DNA of 64,000 nt from Bacteroidales bacterium (GTDB lineage: Bacteria > Bacteroidota > Bacteroidia > Bacteroidales > F082): NCBI GenBank assembly GCA_016285355.1, contig JAEEQP010000012.1, forward strand, positions 1 to 64,000, read 5' to 3'. This document shows, one piece after another, positions 33,602 through 43,138 of the stretch (its first letter is position 1; each line of letters begins with the position of its first letter). Both the position numbers and the translations under genes were made by a program. Under the pieces are notes generated by a model. That model had not been told where the DNA came from. It was given only the letters and a program-made list of their open reading frames with translations, and did not search any database.

Positions 33602-33629
33602 CGATTTACTAAATTGTTCTTTTTGTAGT

Positions 33630-34196
33630 TTATATTTCAGAATACTTTTTCCCATCTTTCATAATGATACAGGCAGGAACACCTGATACCACACAATTGT
33701 CTGGGACATCCTTAATAACCACCGAGTTTGCTGCAATAGTAACATTGTTCCCAATGTTGACAGGGCCTAAAATGGTAACACCCGTGGAAATGTACACATT
33801 ATCTCCAATGTTGACCAAAGCTGGTTTATCGGGTCTTCTTCTTCCAATAAGTACATTGGGAAGCACCGTAGCATTTGCCCCGATTCTAACATCTCCATTC
33901 ACCCTGAAGAAACCAGGATGCACATAGAGAAAACCAGGACCTATACATTTTGAATTAACATTGATTTGGTATTTCAAAGCCATTCTTCTTTGTTTCAAAG
34001 TTCTCAAAAGATAAGGTAATTTATTATACCAATGTGGATTATTTTGATAATACTCAATAAATCTGATATTCCTAAAATAAGAATAAATCATCCATGTCTC
34101 ACTATAGGTGAGTTTTGTCAACCAATGTAGCTTATGGTCGTATCTCGCCAAGTCGGCAGCCAGATACTGCTTAAGTTCTTTTTTTGTCTTTATCAT
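33630..34196 (-). CDS. Serine-acetyltransferase-like hexapeptide-repeat acyltransferase
   Basis: 188 aa. A helical N-terminus (about 1-75) is followed by left-handed beta-helix hexapeptide repeats (about 80-180; FRVNGDVRIGANATVLPNV, VNIGDNVYISTGVTILG). The end, GVPACIIMK, is typical of the CysE/WcaB group. Likely O-acetylates a sugar or an added serine. The start overlaps the glycosyltransferase stop (ATGA). Confidence 0.9.
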   Translation of the reverse strand: MIKTKKELKQYLAADLARYDHKLHWLTKLTYSETWMIYSYFRNIRFIEYYQNNPHWYNKLPYLLRTLKQRRMALKYQINVNSKCIGPGFLYVHPGFFRVNGDVRIGANATVLPNVLIGRRRPDKPALVNIGDNVYISTGVTILGPVNIGNNVTIAANSVVIKDVPDNCVVSGVPACIIMKDGKKYSEI

Positions 34197-35269
34197 CCTA
34201 TAAGTTCAATATATTTGTTAAGGAAACTATTTTTTTTGAATTTGTCTTGCGAAAGGGTTTCACTATGCTTGGCCATTTGGAACTTCTCTTTTGCGTCCAA
34301 CTGCAAATAACGGATTATCTTGTCAGCCATGTCATTTATGTCTTTTGGGGCAAAGATGAAGCCATTTTTGCCATCTTCCATGATGTAAGGGATGTCGCTC
34401 ACGCGACTGCCCAACACAGGCAATCCACAACACATGGCCTCACACAACACATTTGGGAAGCCTTCCCAAAGCGAAGCAATAATAAACAAGTTGTGCTCCC
34501 TATACTTTTCTTCAATAATCCTTGATTGGTCGCAAAATGAAACCATTCCCTCAATATCCAATTCCTTCACCAAGGCATTGCAATGTTCGGCAATATCGCG
34601 TCCATAAAAATCTATGTGGAAATGATAACCTTTGTTTTTAATTATTCCAATAGCTTTTAAAAGATTCGGAATGTTTTTGGCCTCATTAAAACGACCTACA
34701 AAGATGGCATTTGTTTTTTCATAATCCACGACACTTTTTTCAGATGGATAAAATTTATCTTCATCCACAAAATTGTTGATGGTTTTAATTTTGCCTTTTA
34801 AGAAAGGAAAACGTGTCCTGATAAATTCCGCTTCTGTGGTCGAATTTGGTACTATAACATCTGCAAAGTGATACAACAGGTACTTAATTTTTGTTTCCAT
34901 GCTAACCATTGTTGTAATACTTCGTTCAGAAACAATGAGTTTATATGTCTTACGGTATAACAAATGATCAACACAAAGCAGTTTTGAGATACCTGAATAG
35001 TAACTAAGGACAACATCAGGATTGTTCTGGTGGATTATCTTGTGCATTTCAAGAATACGAGTACTCGTTTTTTTCATTTGAGGCGCATACTCAAAGGGCA
35101 CATTGTTTTCTGACAATTCGTCCTCCAAAAAATGGTCGTTCTCATAATAAACCCAATACACGACCTTAATAGGATAACCCGCCTGATGCAGCAGCTTGGC
35201 CAATTCGGTCATTTGGCGCTGGGCACCGCCGGATCCGAGGGAATCAATAAAGCATAAGATGCGTTTCAT
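34193..35269 (-). CDS. Family 4 glycosyltransferase 2
   Basis: 358 aa. GT-B: IDSLGSGGAQRQMTELAKLL at the start, VGRFNEAKNIPNLL, and the SLWEGFPNVLCEAMCCGLPV retaining signature with GLPVLGSRVSDIP. Coupled at both ends by 4-bp ATGA overlaps (with wzy upstream and the acyltransferase downstream). Adds one sugar to the repeat unit; which one is unknown. Confidence 0.94.
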   Translation of the reverse strand: MKRILCFIDSLGSGGAQRQMTELAKLLHQAGYPIKVVYWVYYENDHFLEDELSENNVPFEYAPQMKKTSTRILEMHKIIHQNNPDVVLSYYSGISKLLCVDHLLYRKTYKLIVSERSITTMVSMETKIKYLLYHFADVIVPNSTTEAEFIRTRFPFLKGKIKTINNFVDEDKFYPSEKSVVDYEKTNAIFVGRFNEAKNIPNLLKAIGIIKNKGYHFHIDFYGRDIAEHCNALVKELDIEGMVSFCDQSRIIEEKYREHNLFIIASLWEGFPNVLCEAMCCGLPVLGSRVSDIPYIMEDGKNGFIFAPKDINDMADKIIRYLQLDAKEKFQMAKHSETLSQDKFKKNSFLNKYIELIG

Positions 35270-36402
35270 AATATTCCTTTTTCTAATTTAAATTTACCCA
35301 ATGCAGTCCCCATACTTATCATACAGATTGACAATGATTCATCTGTAAATCCCATAGAATACAATGACTTGAAAAACCATATAAAGAACGATGCAAGCAA
35401 AGCCATCTTTAAATGATACGATTTCACCTCTCTTATTTGAACAACCAATGATATGAAAATCATTAAATAAAAGAGGGCACCTATCAATCCATAATCGACT
35501 AGACACTCCAACCAATCGTTGTGAGCACGATGATATCCTGTTGAAGAAAGATGTGTGGTAGCGTCAGTGCCATATCCCAATAATAAGGTAATGATATTAT
35601 CAGAATCAGACCACGCATCCCAAGCGGCTCTATAAATCACATCTCGTCCTGAAGAGCTACCTTCTTTGGCTCTTTCTATGCGAAGTAACAAAAAATCATT
35701 AGTTTCTACCCAATGATTGACCATCAATGCTCCACCGACAATAATCACCAATACTATAACTGTTTTTAAGACAGATTGGCGACTATCTTTTAACATACTA
35801 AACACAAACAAGCCGGTAGGAATAACCGCAGCAAGAATGTTTCCACGCTTTGCGCTTAATAAAATATAAAAAAGACAAATCATCAACGTCGCCCATTTTT
35901 GAACGTTATTTTTCATAAAAAACAACATCGGTAACAGCATCAAAAACGCAACTGACGCATTATTAGTAACATCAGCATCCTCATCTGCCGATAATTTAAT
36001 CAACAACGTACGTTCAACATGATAATAGTGTAGAATGGCTGCCATTAACAGAATAATACCCGCATAAGTGAAAAACCTGTCATTCATTACTCCTTTTTGT
36101 GACAGAAAAAGAAATAAGCTTAACGGCAACAATGCGCAAAACACATTCCATATCTGACCTATTGATGGGTTCTGCCAAGTATAACTGACAACAAAATGGA
36201 CTAAGTTAATAATTACAAAAAGCAAAACAAACTTTTCGCATGGTAAACGGTTACTTTTCTCAACGACAATGACATATAACGATAATAACACCAATAAAAA
36301 ACGCCATACCATTGGAGGAAAAGGGAACATCCAAAACAACAGATTGCAAACGATGCACAGCAATGTAACATCACGAATTAATATGAATTTATTTTTTATC
36401 AT
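35266..36402 (-). CDS. wzy: O-antigen/capsule polymerase (Wzy/ligase family)
   Basis: 378 aa, ten or more membrane helices. A large loop near residues 235-290 ends with the characteristic RAHNDWLECLVDYGLIGAL region of the O-antigen ligase/polymerase family. It probably polymerises repeat units in the periplasm. No wzz-like chain-length gene is in the window. The gene name rests on topology and position, since Wzy proteins share little sequence. Confidence 0.88.
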   Translation of the reverse strand: MIKNKFILIRDVTLLCIVCNLLFWMFPFPPMVWRFLLVLLSLYVIVVEKSNRLPCEKFVLLFVIINLVHFVVSYTWQNPSIGQIWNVFCALLPLSLFLFLSQKGVMNDRFFTYAGIILLMAAILHYYHVERTLLIKLSADEDADVTNNASVAFLMLLPMLFFMKNNVQKWATLMICLFYILLSAKRGNILAAVIPTGLFVFSMLKDSRQSVLKTVIVLVIIVGGALMVNHWVETNDFLLLRIERAKEGSSSGRDVIYRAAWDAWSDSDNIITLLLGYGTDATTHLSSTGYHRAHNDWLECLVDYGLIGALFYLMIFISLVVQIREVKSYHLKMALLASFFIWFFKSLYSMGFTDESLSICMISMGTALGKFKLEKGIL

Positions 36403-36442
36403 CTATTGATTCGCTATTTGTGATGATGACAAAAAACTAATA

Positions 36443-37375
36443 CTATTCAACAGGGAGCTTTATCCAACTTCCAAATGTATAATCCCATTCCTCGGGGTCA
36501 AAAGGCTTAAGTCCACCCCAATGAGAAAACGTAAATTCACCAAAATAAACTCGACCATCAACTTCATAAAAATCCACTCTAACGTGAGGGATACCAACAG
36601 ATAGTTGAGCGGCTAATTTTTTCATCTCATCAAAACAAACAGGTTTTTTAGGAGTAACTTTGGCATTGGGGTGACCATTTGTAAAAGGAAGATGATTAAA
36701 CTCCATATCAAAGAAATCAAAAGTAACATTTTCTTCTCCTTGAGACCGACCTGCTGCGATAAACATTGCCTTTGGTTCTCCGTCAAAACAAAAGAATTTA
36801 TAATCCCTTAATTCCAAGGTTTCAGAATCTTCCATATATTGTTCGGCAATAATTTTTCTAGGAATATCCTTGTATGCATATTCGCGACTTATTGGGAAAT
36901 AATCCTCCCGAAGACCCTTGTGAAGTCCAGCTTTGGCTTTTTCAATATTTAATTTCGATTTATCCTTACAAATCACCATACCCGTACCTGAATCATGATT
37001 ACATTTTAAAACAAAACGTTCGGGGAGTGCATCAAAATCAATTTCATTTTCATTATCCCATACACCAATTAGCGGAATCACATACTGTTCGCCTATTTTT
37101 TTTGATATATAATCTTTGACCAAGTATTTATCAGCCATGATTTTATGGATTGGTTCTCTTCCATATATTTTTAACCATTGTATTTTTTCGCTATATGTTT
37201 GGGGAGAATCCCAATTCAATCTTTTCTTAAAAACCAGTCTATATTTTAATGACAAAAAAGACCGGTCTGATAAACAACGACCCAAAACTCTCCACCAAAG
37301 AAAATTATAAATAGCCAACAGGGGCTTTTTTATTATTGGGAGTTGAAAAAAACTAGATTTTATAAGTTTGCTCAT
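36443..37375 (-). CDS. TupA-like ATP-grasp ligase 3
   Basis: 310 aa. TYSEKIQWLKIYGREP, FVLKCNHDSGTGMVI, LRDYKFFCFDGEPKAM and VRVDFYEVDGRVYFGEFTFS. Closest in layout to the second copy (31531). The presence of three paralogues suggests that more than one amide-linked substituent is added. It lies between wzy and a glycosyltransferase. Confidence 0.92.
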   Translation of the reverse strand: MSKLIKSSFFQLPIIKKPLLAIYNFLWWRVLGRCLSDRSFLSLKYRLVFKKRLNWDSPQTYSEKIQWLKIYGREPIHKIMADKYLVKDYISKKIGEQYVIPLIGVWDNENEIDFDALPERFVLKCNHDSGTGMVICKDKSKLNIEKAKAGLHKGLREDYFPISREYAYKDIPRKIIAEQYMEDSETLELRDYKFFCFDGEPKAMFIAAGRSQGEENVTFDFFDMEFNHLPFTNGHPNAKVTPKKPVCFDEMKKLAAQLSVGIPHVRVDFYEVDGRVYFGEFTFSHWGGLKPFDPEEWDYTFGSWIKLPVE

Positions 37376-37399
37376 TTTAATAAAATATTTAGTTCTATA

Positions 37400-38488
37400 T
37401 TATAATAAAAGAGAGATGAACTTGTTTGCTACATTTACAATATTATAGTTTTCTACATTGTATGCCTCGGTTTGGTTTTCATAATTACCTGAAACAAATT
37501 GATGGAAATTATCAATCTCGTCTTGTCTAAGATTGGTTGTGATTGACAGAATGGGTCTGTTGCTTAGATAATAGTCTATCAACTTACTTGGTATTTGTAC
37601 ACCAGAGCTGTTATTGATATTTATCAAAAAGTCGCATTTGGATAGTTCATATATCAATTGTTCACGAGGCATCTTACCACAATATTCCAACCTGTTTTTA
37701 AGTAATACATTATATGGTTCAAAATAGGCCCAAGACGAACCAAATATTTTAAATTTGAAATTCATATCAATGTTCTTCAAATACTCCAAAAACAATTTTG
37801 GATCCCTATTGCCAGGATATACTGCACCTATATATGCAAAGGTTGGAACTTCGTTTTTTTTGTATTCTGCTATTTTAGTACTTGAAAAATCAAATCCTTG
37901 CGGAATTACTTTGATTTTGTTTTTATATTCTGGATAATAGCCATTGATAGCTTCTTCGACGGGAACTGTGATATAATTGCATTTTTCACACCATTTTCGT
38001 TCATACTTTTCAAAATATTTGGGATGTTTAGAAAAAGGATTTAACATGAAAGGATCCCCACAATCGGCTATCCAGCAAACAACTTTACTCAAATCAGCCA
38101 AAGAAGCGGCATAATGAATCACATGTGGTACAGCTATGGTGATCAAACAGTCTATATGCCCTTCTTTTTTTATTGCATTTTTCACCATTGGGACCAACAC
38201 TCTATCTGGCAACCAAAGGTATTTTCCAACAGTTCTATTCACAACATGATGGAAAAATGTTTGCTCAATATGTTCATCCGAATTATTCAATCCCCAATTT
38301 GTTTTTCCAAGATTCTTCACTTGGACCCCAGAATTATTGACAAATTCAGTATAATCATATTTGCCCAATAAAGCATACACACTTACATTGTGTCCTTGGC
38401 GTGCTAATTCTTTTGCTAATTCGGTCGTTCTTTGTGCCCTAGGTCGAAGATTAGGGTACACTACTTGAGATATTATTACAATTTTCAT
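37400..38488 (-). CDS. GT-B glycosyltransferase
   Basis: 362 aa. N-terminal VIISQVVYPNLRPRAQRTTELAKEL matches the family of capsule GT4-like enzymes that start SxxxxPxxxPRAxR. The C-terminal half has FAYIGAVYPGNRDP and the KCDFLININNSSGVQIPSK segment. The usual EGFG signature is weak, so it belongs to a divergent GT-B subgroup. AT-rich. Confidence 0.85.
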   Translation of the reverse strand: MKIVIISQVVYPNLRPRAQRTTELAKELARQGHNVSVYALLGKYDYTEFVNNSGVQVKNLGKTNWGLNNSDEHIEQTFFHHVVNRTVGKYLWLPDRVLVPMVKNAIKKEGHIDCLITIAVPHVIHYAASLADLSKVVCWIADCGDPFMLNPFSKHPKYFEKYERKWCEKCNYITVPVEEAINGYYPEYKNKIKVIPQGFDFSSTKIAEYKKNEVPTFAYIGAVYPGNRDPKLFLEYLKNIDMNFKFKIFGSSWAYFEPYNVLLKNRLEYCGKMPREQLIYELSKCDFLININNSSGVQIPSKLIDYYLSNRPILSITTNLRQDEIDNFHQFVSGNYENQTEAYNVENYNIVNVANKFISLLL

Positions 38489-38528
38489 TGATAAATATTT
38501 AATAAACCACGACGTTTTTTTAATCTAA

Positions 38529-39170
38529 TTAAAGATTAAAGCTTTTGCTTAAATATTTGTTTTGACTCAAATGCTTTCTCGCAAACCTCTCAAAATCTTC
38601 CTTCGGCACAAACCCATAATACTCTTCTTCGTACTTTGTTGGCACAAATCTTTCCTTATCCAATTCCTTGATAAGTTTGGCCGGATTGCCGCCAATAACG
38701 CAATAACCGTCTGGAAAGCTTTTAGTCACAATACTACCTGCACCCACCACCGTACGCGGTCCCAAGTGAACCCCTGGCATGATTACCACATTCATACCTA
38801 TCCAACAATAATTATCAATTATTACTTCTTTAGGAACATGTTGCATATGATGATACATATCGTGATTTGCACTTATTATTCCAATATTGGATGCAAAATG
38901 GACATAATCCCCTATGTGTATTCCCCCATTGCCCTGCAAATAACAGCCAGGGCGAGTTCCTGCATTTGAGTTTATTCCAACAAAAATGTTGTTTGGGTGT
39001 GTCACTTCACTATTATTATTCACAGGCCAATAAATCCTCTTATCACCAAAAAGCCAAAACCATAACCATTGTTTAAAGGTAACTTTATTAGATTGGGATT
39101 TAGAAAACCTATGAATTTTCTTTAACAGAGGAAACAAGAAATAAAACAAGTGCTTGAAATTTTTTTTCAT
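38529..39170 (-). CDS. WbbJ-like hexapeptide O-acetyltransferase
   Basis: 213 aa. Left-handed beta-helix repeats: GNGGIHIGDYVHFASNIGII, CWIGMNVVIMPGVHLG and RTVVGAGSIVTKSFPDG, then the GGNPAKLIKEL ending. The catalytic His is in ANHDMYHH. Likely acetylates a capsule sugar. It overlaps wzx by 4 bp. Confidence 0.93.
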   Translation of the reverse strand: MKKNFKHLFYFLFPLLKKIHRFSKSQSNKVTFKQWLWFWLFGDKRIYWPVNNNSEVTHPNNIFVGINSNAGTRPGCYLQGNGGIHIGDYVHFASNIGIISANHDMYHHMQHVPKEVIIDNYCWIGMNVVIMPGVHLGPRTVVGAGSIVTKSFPDGYCVIGGNPAKLIKELDKERFVPTKYEEEYYGFVPKEDFERFARKHLSQNKYLSKSFNL

Positions 39171-40639
39171 TTCTTTTTTATTAAAGGTTTTATCAATCCA
39201 ATATAGTCCATTTTCACAAGAACGCTGTATACATAGAACAAGGCAGTATAAATAATAGCACTAACAATTAATACAATTAAATTATCTAATTGAAGCAGGT
39301 CCACCAACAGCCACCTTTCTAACAACAAAACAGCAACAGATGGAACTAATATTTGCCCTATTAGCTTTACAGGAAAGAGCTGATGAAGTTTGACACCGAA
39401 GAATCTTGTCACCAAAAACAGCATCGCAAATATCTTACCCACCTGGCACAACATTGAAATCCAACTGATAGCATACGGCGAATTAATGGTTTTTACACTG
39501 ACGAATTCAAGAACAACGACTAAAATAGCCGTTATCATGTGTACCCTCGAATAATACTTCACCTTGCCAATGTTGATAATCAAAGGGCCGTATGCGATAA
39601 GGGTGAAGAAATTTGTAATCAGTTTGATTCTAAAATAATTATCAGAAGTGACATATTTCTGTCCATATAATACAACCATCACCACATCAGCAAAAACTAT
39701 ACAATAGATAACCAAAGGATAGATTAGTTTTGCCGTTTTTTCAAACACGCTCATCCACAACGGGTAAATCTCTTTCTTAGGATCCACTTTCTCGTGACTC
39801 ATCCGCGAAAAAACTGGAGACAACACCGTGGCGCATGCACCTGTAATCATGCCCACAAAAGGCAGCTCCATTGATCCATTAGAGAAATCGGCGAATATTT
39901 CATTTCCAAAATAACGGCTAATAAAGAACTGATCGGCAGAGGAAATGATGATGCCCCATAGACTGGCAGTCAACAAAGGGATTGAAAACCTAAAAATATC
40001 TTTATAAGTCACCCCACACTTTTCATATGCTTCTTTCCTTATAGGCTTGTATTTGAAATACAAAGCGAGGAGAAACGTGATAAAAGATGAAATCACAAAG
40101 CCCATCAAGGCTTGCTCATAGCCCAAGTCCCAAATCATCACAGGTAGTGCAACGCATACTAGTTTGAAGACATTGGTTGAAACATGATAGAGGGCGATAA
40201 ATTTGGATTGCTTAAAAGTGGCCAAAATACCATCTAATCCCATGGTGGGAAGAAGAAAGAATGGAACAATGGCAAATATTCTTAATGCTTTGGTTAAATC
40301 CGAGTTTTTCAGAAACACTGAAATCTGAGGCGCGAAAACAAACAACAATAAGGAAAAAAGTCCTCCCAACAAGAAAAATAGATTTGTAATCTTTCTGATT
40401 AGATTTTTCGATTGTGCCAATTCTACCCTTGGAAGAAAATAGGAGAATGCTTTAGGCAAGCCGAGAGTAAAAACCGTGAGTAAAGTGTTGTAAACATACA
40501 TCACCTGCTTATAAGTGCCATAATCCGCCTTGTTGAAATAACGGCTGAGTATCATAGAACTCACAATGGAGAAGCCAAAGGAACATAAACTCCCTACAGC
40601 CACCCATGCGGCTTGTTTAGTGTTGTTCGTTTGAGACAT
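39167..40639 (-). CDS. wzx: Oligosaccharide flippase (Wzx)
   Basis: 490 aa, twelve or more membrane helices across the whole length. The N-terminus, SQTNNTKQAAWVAVGSLCSF, is typical of polysaccharide transporters of the MATE/MOP superfamily, followed by YFNKADYGTYKQVM. It moves lipid-linked repeat units to the periplasmic face for Wzy. ATG 40639; the TTG one codon upstream is unlikely. Confidence 0.93.
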   Translation of the reverse strand: MSQTNNTKQAAWVAVGSLCSFGFSIVSSMILSRYFNKADYGTYKQVMYVYNTLLTVFTLGLPKAFSYFLPRVELAQSKNLIRKITNLFFLLGGLFSLLLFVFAPQISVFLKNSDLTKALRIFAIVPFFLLPTMGLDGILATFKQSKFIALYHVSTNVFKLVCVALPVMIWDLGYEQALMGFVISSFITFLLALYFKYKPIRKEAYEKCGVTYKDIFRFSIPLLTASLWGIIISSADQFFISRYFGNEIFADFSNGSMELPFVGMITGACATVLSPVFSRMSHEKVDPKKEIYPLWMSVFEKTAKLIYPLVIYCIVFADVVMVVLYGQKYVTSDNYFRIKLITNFFTLIAYGPLIINIGKVKYYSRVHMITAILVVVLEFVSVKTINSPYAISWISMLCQVGKIFAMLFLVTRFFGVKLHQLFPVKLIGQILVPSVAVLLLERWLLVDLLQLDNLIVLIVSAIIYTALFYVYSVLVKMDYIGLIKPLIKKK

Positions 40640-40656
40640 CAATAAACGACAGTTAA

Positions 40657-41880
40657 TTAGATATGATATACGCCCTCCAACGGACAGATATTATGACAAT
40701 CCAAAATCACCTTCCCTATCAGCTTGTCCCAGTTCTGCTTAATATGGTCATGCTTCACCATGATGACTACCATATCAACCTCGCTGAGAAACTGGTTGAA
40801 ATCCAAGATTTGGTTCGGCACCAAAGCCTTGTCGATGAAGAAGGGGTCGAAGCTCTTGAGCGGACGGGCGAGGTGGCGTTCCTGTATATCAAGCATCTGG
40901 AGAGTGGGACTTTCGCGAACATCATCCACATTCTCCTTATAAGTGATGCCATAAAGGCCCACCCGACGATTGTCTGTGATGTTGTGCTCTTTCATAATCT
41001 CGTAGATGCGTTCCAACACAAAAACAGGCTGCGTATCATTGGTCTTCATACTCTCGTCAATCACCTTAGCCAGTTGGGGATAGTCACCCACAAGGAACCA
41101 AGGGTCAACTGAAATGCAATGGCCGCCCACCCCAGGACCAGGCTGAAGGATATTCACTCTTGGGTGCATGTTGCAGATACGAATGATCTCGTATATATCC
41201 ATGTTGTCGTGGCGGCAGATACGGCTCAACTCATTGGCGAAAGCGATGTTGACGGCGCGGTAGGTGTTTTCCACCACTTTGGTCATCTCAGCCGTACGGA
41301 TGTCCGTCACCACGATCTCGCCTTGACAGAAACTGGAATAGTAGCTTTTCACTTTCTCGCCAATCTCTTTACTATCGGCACCAATGGTTCGATTGTTGTG
41401 CAGCAGCTCATAAACCATGTTGCCAGGAATGATACGCTCAGGAGCATGAACGAGATTGATGTCCTCGCCGATCTTGAAACCGTTGGCTTCAATCACTGGA
41501 CGCACAAACTTGTCAATCGTGCCAGGACTCACAGTGGACTCCACCACCACTATGGCACCCTTGGGACAGACCTTCATCACGTCCTTGACAGCGGCCACCA
41601 CGTAGCAAGCATCTACCTTTTTGCTGAACTTGTCGTAAGGCGTAGGCACAGAGACAATATACATATCCGTCTTCTGATACTCGGTGGTGAACTTAATGCC
41701 TTTCTTCAAAGCATCCTGGAACAGTTCGTCCAAACCATCTTCTTTAAAAGTGGTCTTGCCAGCATTCAAAGTGGCAACCAATTCCTTGTTATAATCAGTG
41801 CCTATCACCTCGACACCGTGAGAAGCCATCATTAGGGCTGTAGGAAGGCCAATATAGCCTAAACCAATAACATTAATCAT
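40657..41880 (-). CDS. wecC: UDP-N-acetyl-D-mannosamine dehydrogenase, copy 2
   Basis: 407 aa. Same motifs as copy 1 (15196-16419): VIGLGYIGLPTA, ESTVSPGT, and the catalytic Cys in GGHCISVDPWF. 37 substitutions by eye, mostly conservative, so about 91% identical. It lies directly upstream of wzx and 72 bp after wecB copy 2. The pair supplies UDP-ManNAcA to the capsule. Confidence 0.94.
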   Translation of the reverse strand: MINVIGLGYIGLPTALMMASHGVEVIGTDYNKELVATLNAGKTTFKEDGLDELFQDALKKGIKFTTEYQKTDMYIVSVPTPYDKFSKKVDACYVVAAVKDVMKVCPKGAIVVVESTVSPGTIDKFVRPVIEANGFKIGEDINLVHAPERIIPGNMVYELLHNNRTIGADSKEIGEKVKSYYSSFCQGEIVVTDIRTAEMTKVVENTYRAVNIAFANELSRICRHDNMDIYEIIRICNMHPRVNILQPGPGVGGHCISVDPWFLVGDYPQLAKVIDESMKTNDTQPVFVLERIYEIMKEHNITDNRRVGLYGITYKENVDDVRESPTLQMLDIQERHLARPLKSFDPFFIDKALVPNQILDFNQFLSEVDMVVIMVKHDHIKQNWDKLIGKVILDCHNICPLEGVYHI

Positions 41881-41951
41881 AATATTCTTGTTTATTTGTA
41901 TATTCGTTTAATTTAATTGTTTAACAGTTGCTTATGATTTATTACAGCTTT

Positions 41952-43124
41952 TTATACTTCATATCTATCTACTTGTTCTCCATTAAAGATTCTTACAATG
42001 CGGTCGCAGGCCTTTCCGTCACCGTAAGGATTCACAGCGTGTGACATCTGGTCGTAGTATGCCTGGTCGTCCAGCAAACGACTGACTTCGGAGACGATGA
42101 GGTCATGGTCAGTGCCAACGAGTTTCACCGTACCAGCATCGAGGGCTTCAGGACGTTCGGTGGTGTTGCGCATCACGAGGACAGGCTTACCCAAACCAGG
42201 TGCTTCCTCCTGGATTCCGCCACTGTCGGTAAGGACAACTGTAGATTTCTCCGTCAGATAAACAAACTCAAGGTATTGCAGCGGCTCGATGAAGAAGAAG
42301 TTAGGGCGGGTAAGGTCATCGCCAAACACCTCGTGGATAGGCTTACGCACATTGGGGTTGAGGTGCATGGGATAGACAAAATCCACATCGGTGTACTTCT
42401 CACTCAAATCTTTCATGGCGGTCACCATGCTGATGAAACCGTCGCCAAAGTTCTCTCTCCTATGGCCGGTAATTAAAACTAGCTTCTTACCACCATCAAG
42501 ACGTGTCACATCGTAGCCAGCGACCTTTAACACGTTGATTTGCTCGGCAGCAAGCTTCGAATCACTTTTTAGCTTACCGACGACCATATGCAGAGCATCA
42601 ATAACCGTGTTTCCGGTGACGAAAATCTGACCCTGGGTCTTTTCGTCAAGAAGATTCTTTTCGCTCAGCGGCGTGGGTGAGAAGTTATAAGTGGATATTC
42701 GGCCTGTGATCTGGCGATTCATCTCCTCTGGCCAAGGACTATAGATATTGTGAGTGCGCAGTCCCGCTTCAACATGTCCCACAGGAATCTGCTGATAGAA
42801 GGCTGCCAGTGCTGCCGCGGTGCTGGTAGTGGTGTCGCCATGAACCAATACCACATCCGGTTGCACCTCTTTCAACACGTCACGCATTCCTGTCAACACT
42901 CGTGCTGTGACATCGTAGAGGTCTTGCCCTTGCTTCATAATGTTCAGGTCATAATCAGGTGTCACATCGAAAATATTAAGCACCTGGTCAAGCATTTCTC
43001 TGTGTTGTCCCGTGACGCACACGATGGTTTCAAAGTCGTCAGGATATTGTTGAAACTCTTTAACCAAAGGGCACATCTTAATGGCTTCGGGACGAGTGCC
43101 AAAGACAAGCATTACTCTTTTCAT
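41952..43124 (-). CDS. wecB: UDP-N-acetylglucosamine 2-epimerase, copy 2
   Basis: 390 aa. MLVFGTRPEAIKMCPLVKEF, HGDTTTSTAA, HVEAGLRTHN, GHRRENFGDG and SGGIQEEAPGLG. Homologous to copy 1 (13509-14663) but more diverged than the wecC copies, so the two gene pairs have not evolved uniformly. About 15 bp separate it from the tviB-like gene, indicating co-transcription. Confidence 0.94.
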   Translation of the reverse strand: MKRVMLVFGTRPEAIKMCPLVKEFQQYPDDFETIVCVTGQHREMLDQVLNIFDVTPDYDLNIMKQGQDLYDVTARVLTGMRDVLKEVQPDVVLVHGDTTTSTAAALAAFYQQIPVGHVEAGLRTHNIYSPWPEEMNRQITGRISTYNFSPTPLSEKNLLDEKTQGQIFVTGNTVIDALHMVVGKLKSDSKLAAEQINVLKVAGYDVTRLDGGKKLVLITGHRRENFGDGFISMVTAMKDLSEKYTDVDFVYPMHLNPNVRKPIHEVFGDDLTRPNFFFIEPLQYLEFVYLTEKSTVVLTDSGGIQEEAPGLGKPVLVMRNTTERPEALDAGTVKLVGTDHDLIVSEVSRLLDDQAYYDQMSHAVNPYGDGKACDRIVRIFNGEQVDRYEV

Positions 43125-43138
43125 ATTGATACTTGATA

